In this document: positions 61,601 through 64,000 of the stretch, in pieces
Position numbering within the stretch: position 1 is the first letter of the stretch
Layout: every line of letters starts with the position of its first letter
Origin: Dastarcus helophoroides
Taxonomy: Eukaryota; Arthropoda; Insecta; Coleoptera; Bothrideridae
Reading direction: 5' to 3'
Assembly: GCA_028583605.1 (NCBI GenBank)
Contig: CM053337.1
Span: 12,302,634 to 12,366,633 of the forward strand
Length of the DNA stretch: 64,000 nucleotides
Program-made: the position numbers and the translations under genes
Notes under the pieces: model-generated
Database searches by the model: none
Told to the model about the DNA's origin: nothing
The model's input: the letters and a program-made list of their open reading frames with translations, nothing else

Positions 61601-62966
61601 AGGCGACTCTAGCGGAAGCGACTCTAGCGGAAGCGATTCTAGCGGAAGCGATTCTAGCCGAAACAACGTCATCATGCAACAAAAAGCCACGCGAATCTTT
61701 ACCGTTGGCTGCGCCCCTTTTAACTTTAGGCGTCCCCCTGGGAGGTACGGGTGGCGGGACTTTGGGTTTGTTCTCGCTGTTAGTGCGACCGACCAGTATG
61801 GCGGGATACGAGGAAGGGGGCGATATCAGGGGTGTGCCGGCGTGAGAAGCGGTCGCGGACACTGGCACCGATTCCACGGTGGGGCTCACTGCGAAAAAAT
61901 CGGATGCGAGGTGCGTCGATGATCGGGATAAATTGAGCGCTTACCTGTTTTGCTCCCGTTCTGCTGGCCCGAGACCCCTTGAACTTGAGCGGCGGCTAAA
62001 TCACCCAACACCACAATAAATTAGCACAATCAACGAAGCGAGTAGCTATTTACTAATTTTTAATAAAAATTAGCGAGATGGGAAATGAAAGTTTATTAGA
62101 AGAATCGCGCCGAACAAAGTTAATAGATTCGTGTAGCGATCGTTATAAGTAGATACTCACCGTTTGGGTCATCTTCGTGGCCTCTAAAGGGTCTCGAGAG
62201 CGACTTTCGTTTCGAAGGTGAGTGTTTTAGAGCTGAAACAAAATCGAAACAATGAGATCTGCTTCGTTAACGTGTTTGGTATCGTTCTATTTTTATACAA
62301 GCCACTGGTTTAGTTACACAAAATAAAATCACTAATCGACGTAGTTAGATTCGAAAGGAAGTATCGTTATAATTTTGTATTTTCAATTAACAGAAGGAGA
62401 CAAGAAGTTGTGGCTGGAATAAAAATAGCAACTCTAATGTGACGAGTACAACTTATTCCATATAGTTGCGCTACGAATCATTTTAATAGGTGGAACAAAG
62501 AAGTGCGAATTAAAATTAAAACTAACACAAATAGAACAAATAGGAAAGAGGGAAACGATGTGTTACATTCAAAATGAAACATTAAAAAACAGAAAGTATA
62601 GGATGGTTAAATTTACCTCATCTTTGGAGAAGACAAATATAAAAAATGGAACTTCCACAACAATTCGGGCGGCAAAAATTTAATAAATAAAACACATCGA
62701 AAGCGTTACAATGTTATTGATCGAAAACTTTTGAACAAAACAATACAAAAAGCATCATAACCGAAAATTAAAACATAAAGGCGCCCCCGATAGAATCCAC
62801 GTGAAAAATAGGGTCCTTTATCTCAAGCGTTACAGCTAAAAAAAAAAGCATCGCGAAAGTCGATATTATATATAACAAAGCAGTAAATGTAGGAAAGTTT
62901 TACCTATGTAGCTGGTTACCAGATTTCGGAACTTGCGGTGATTGCCTTTAATCTCAGGCAAGTCCA
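58693..62966 (-). CDS. Ser/Pro-rich protein with SH3-ligand motifs, seven internal exons
   Basis: Minus-strand exons, 5' to 3': 62966..62904, 62232..62161, 61995..61945, 61888..61703, 59757..59583, 59469..59324 and 58802..58693. Donors are GTAAAA, GTGAGT, GTAAGC, GTAAAG, GTGAAT, GTGAGT and GTGAGT; all phases fit. The first exon gives DLPEIKGNHRKFRNLVTSYI and the second a basic stretch (KRKSLSRPFRGHEDDPN). The fourth has KPKVPPPVPPRGTPKVKRG, a polyproline SH3-ligand motif; the fifth STPPPTFDEVLEQR. Later exons are Ser/Thr/Gly-rich, and the last seen reads VEHAINYLTSEM. Composition suggests a cytoplasmic signalling or cytoskeletal scaffold; I do not recognise the family. Both ends are missing: 5' exons lie beyond 62966 and probably outside the window, and the 3' end is perhaps at 55130. 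No frame breaks were needed. The acceptor of the sixth exon (CTCTGAG) is weak; a stronger one at 59522 gives another open frame. Confidence 0.72.
61035..61888 (-). CDS. Alternative 3' end of the Ser/Pro-rich protein gene
   Basis: Reading on from the exon 61888..61703 past the GTAAAG donor, the frame stays open for another 222 codons to a TAA at 61035. The extra part looks like real protein: four tandem SAR(I/V)A units (15-base repeats at about 61600-61665), then LHRNMDRNVEGLSKHESFSR, a phosphorylatable Ser-rich middle, and FKEILRNFEAMARVSFEKC near the end. This would be a truncated isoform that replaces the C-terminal half of the longer protein. Otherwise it is chance opening of an intron, which I find unlikely at this length. 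Confidence 0.6.
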
Positions 62967-64000
62967 CTACACGAAGCAATGAAAAACACATAAGATGTCA
63001 AAGATGAAAGCTAACTACTTGGGTTAACAGTCCGGATTGAAAAGTAGTCTACACTAAACAACTGCATGTTGTTAATTAAAAAAAATTAAGATAATCATCA
63101 TAGATGTAACAAAAGCCGTCAGCGTTTCAAGAAACAAGTTGTAAGTGCATCGTTTCTGCTCTCGTTACGTGTCAAATTCGCGCCGTTTTGTGGTGATTTT
63201 TTTTCTATTTTAATTTTTTTTCCCCCTAAAGGTCACACTTTAACTAGCCCTCTCACAAAAAACTATTTTATTCACTGATCAAAGATGTTATGATTAAAAT
63301 GAATTTTTAATAGAAATTTTAATTTCAAAGTTTGCCAATAAAAATAATAAACTTACACCTTTGATGATTTTAGTAATTTTCCAAATACGTTCACAAAAAA
63401 TATCAACGTTTAGTTAGGACGATAGTTGAGAGAAGTTTCAATGTGTCAAATTGTTTAAAAAAAGTTCAATATATGCAGCATTTCCAAAAGTAGCGAATAA
63501 CTACTTTTCAATTAGAACGGTTAAATGGGAGTCAAGTATAACATTAAGTTACACAAAACTACAAAAACACCGATTCTGTTAAATTGCAAATAATCATTTT
63601 AAGACGGGGGACACTTGGGTCAAACTTACTACAATATTTGTAATGAATAAAATCAGATATTACAGCAGCAACTAATATTTGTTTTCGAACAAGAGAAAAT
63701 AAAAAAATTCCTGACGTTACATTCTGCATCAACTACGCTACGACGAGGGTAAGAAGTAAGATTAGTTTTTATTTTGAAGAAGAAAATATGATGATGAAAA
63801 GCCTTTTGTTCGCATCAGATTAAATACATTTTCTAAAATTGGTCTCCACCAGAGAAATAAAGTAAATGCTATGGTTTCAAATAGTCTTAATTTTCCAACA
63901 AGTTACAATTCTTGAATTCCAGAAAGTTTTTCGAGTTAGTGCACACCTTTTTATGTACAAAATGCATTATATTATGTGGAGAAGTGGTTTTGCTGGAGAA
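62967..64000. other. Probable intron of the Ser/Pro-rich gene
   Basis: AT-rich. No exon with a matching phase (the exon at 62966 starts at the second base of a codon) was found, so the 5' end lies beyond the window. Confidence 0.4.

Noticed and set aside
1..64000. CRISPR arrays, bacterial operons, phage genes
   Set aside because: No regularly spaced repeats or prokaryotic gene structure; the window is clearly eukaryotic.

Overview
This is a piece of an insect nuclear genome. It is AT-rich, its genes are split by spliceosomal introns (GTAAGT/GTGAGT donors, pyrimidine-AG acceptors), and it encodes single chitin-binding-domain cuticle proteins (CPAP1 type), which are arthropod-specific. A beetle is my guess, from general look only. 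Coding exons stand out from the AT-rich background by G/C in the third codon position.

Layout. (1) 1.3-2.8 kb, + strand: last two exons of an Osiris/DUF1676-like secreted or membrane protein. (2) Three CPAP1 genes in the same orientation: A at 6.5-8.6 kb, C at 14.2-18.8 kb and D at 35.9-49.2 kb. Each has a signal-peptide exon and one six-cysteine CBM14 domain. C and D split the domain at the same codon position, which suggests duplication. Gene D also carries a very long charged, low-complexity tail. (3) 9.7-10.2 kb, - strand: the last exon of a PTB/PID-domain protein. (4) 58.7-63.0 kb, - strand: seven internal exons of a Ser/Pro-rich protein with SH3-ligand-like proline motifs that I cannot name. 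It has an apparent alternative 3' end (61.0-61.9 kb). Possible distal last exons lie near 55.1 kb and 52.3 kb.

The rest is intron and intergenic DNA packed with mobile-element relics: four copies of one LTR (some demonstrably solo), two non-autonomous hAT-type elements with 8-bp target duplications plus a third fragment, a broken non-LTR retrotransposon ORF1, a tRNA-headed SINE family, several long foldback elements, and a short palindromic MITE seen about five times.

Two points deserve attention. First, gene D cannot be read in one frame. Six well-supported and three further likely frame changes are needed, all of the +1 type, while every other gene in the window reads cleanly; all those other genes lie outside the 35.8-49.2 kb interval. 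Second, several repeats carry hammerhead-ribozyme-like cores. The best, at 4.73-4.79 kb, has every canonical core nucleotide and two-part stem I pairing.
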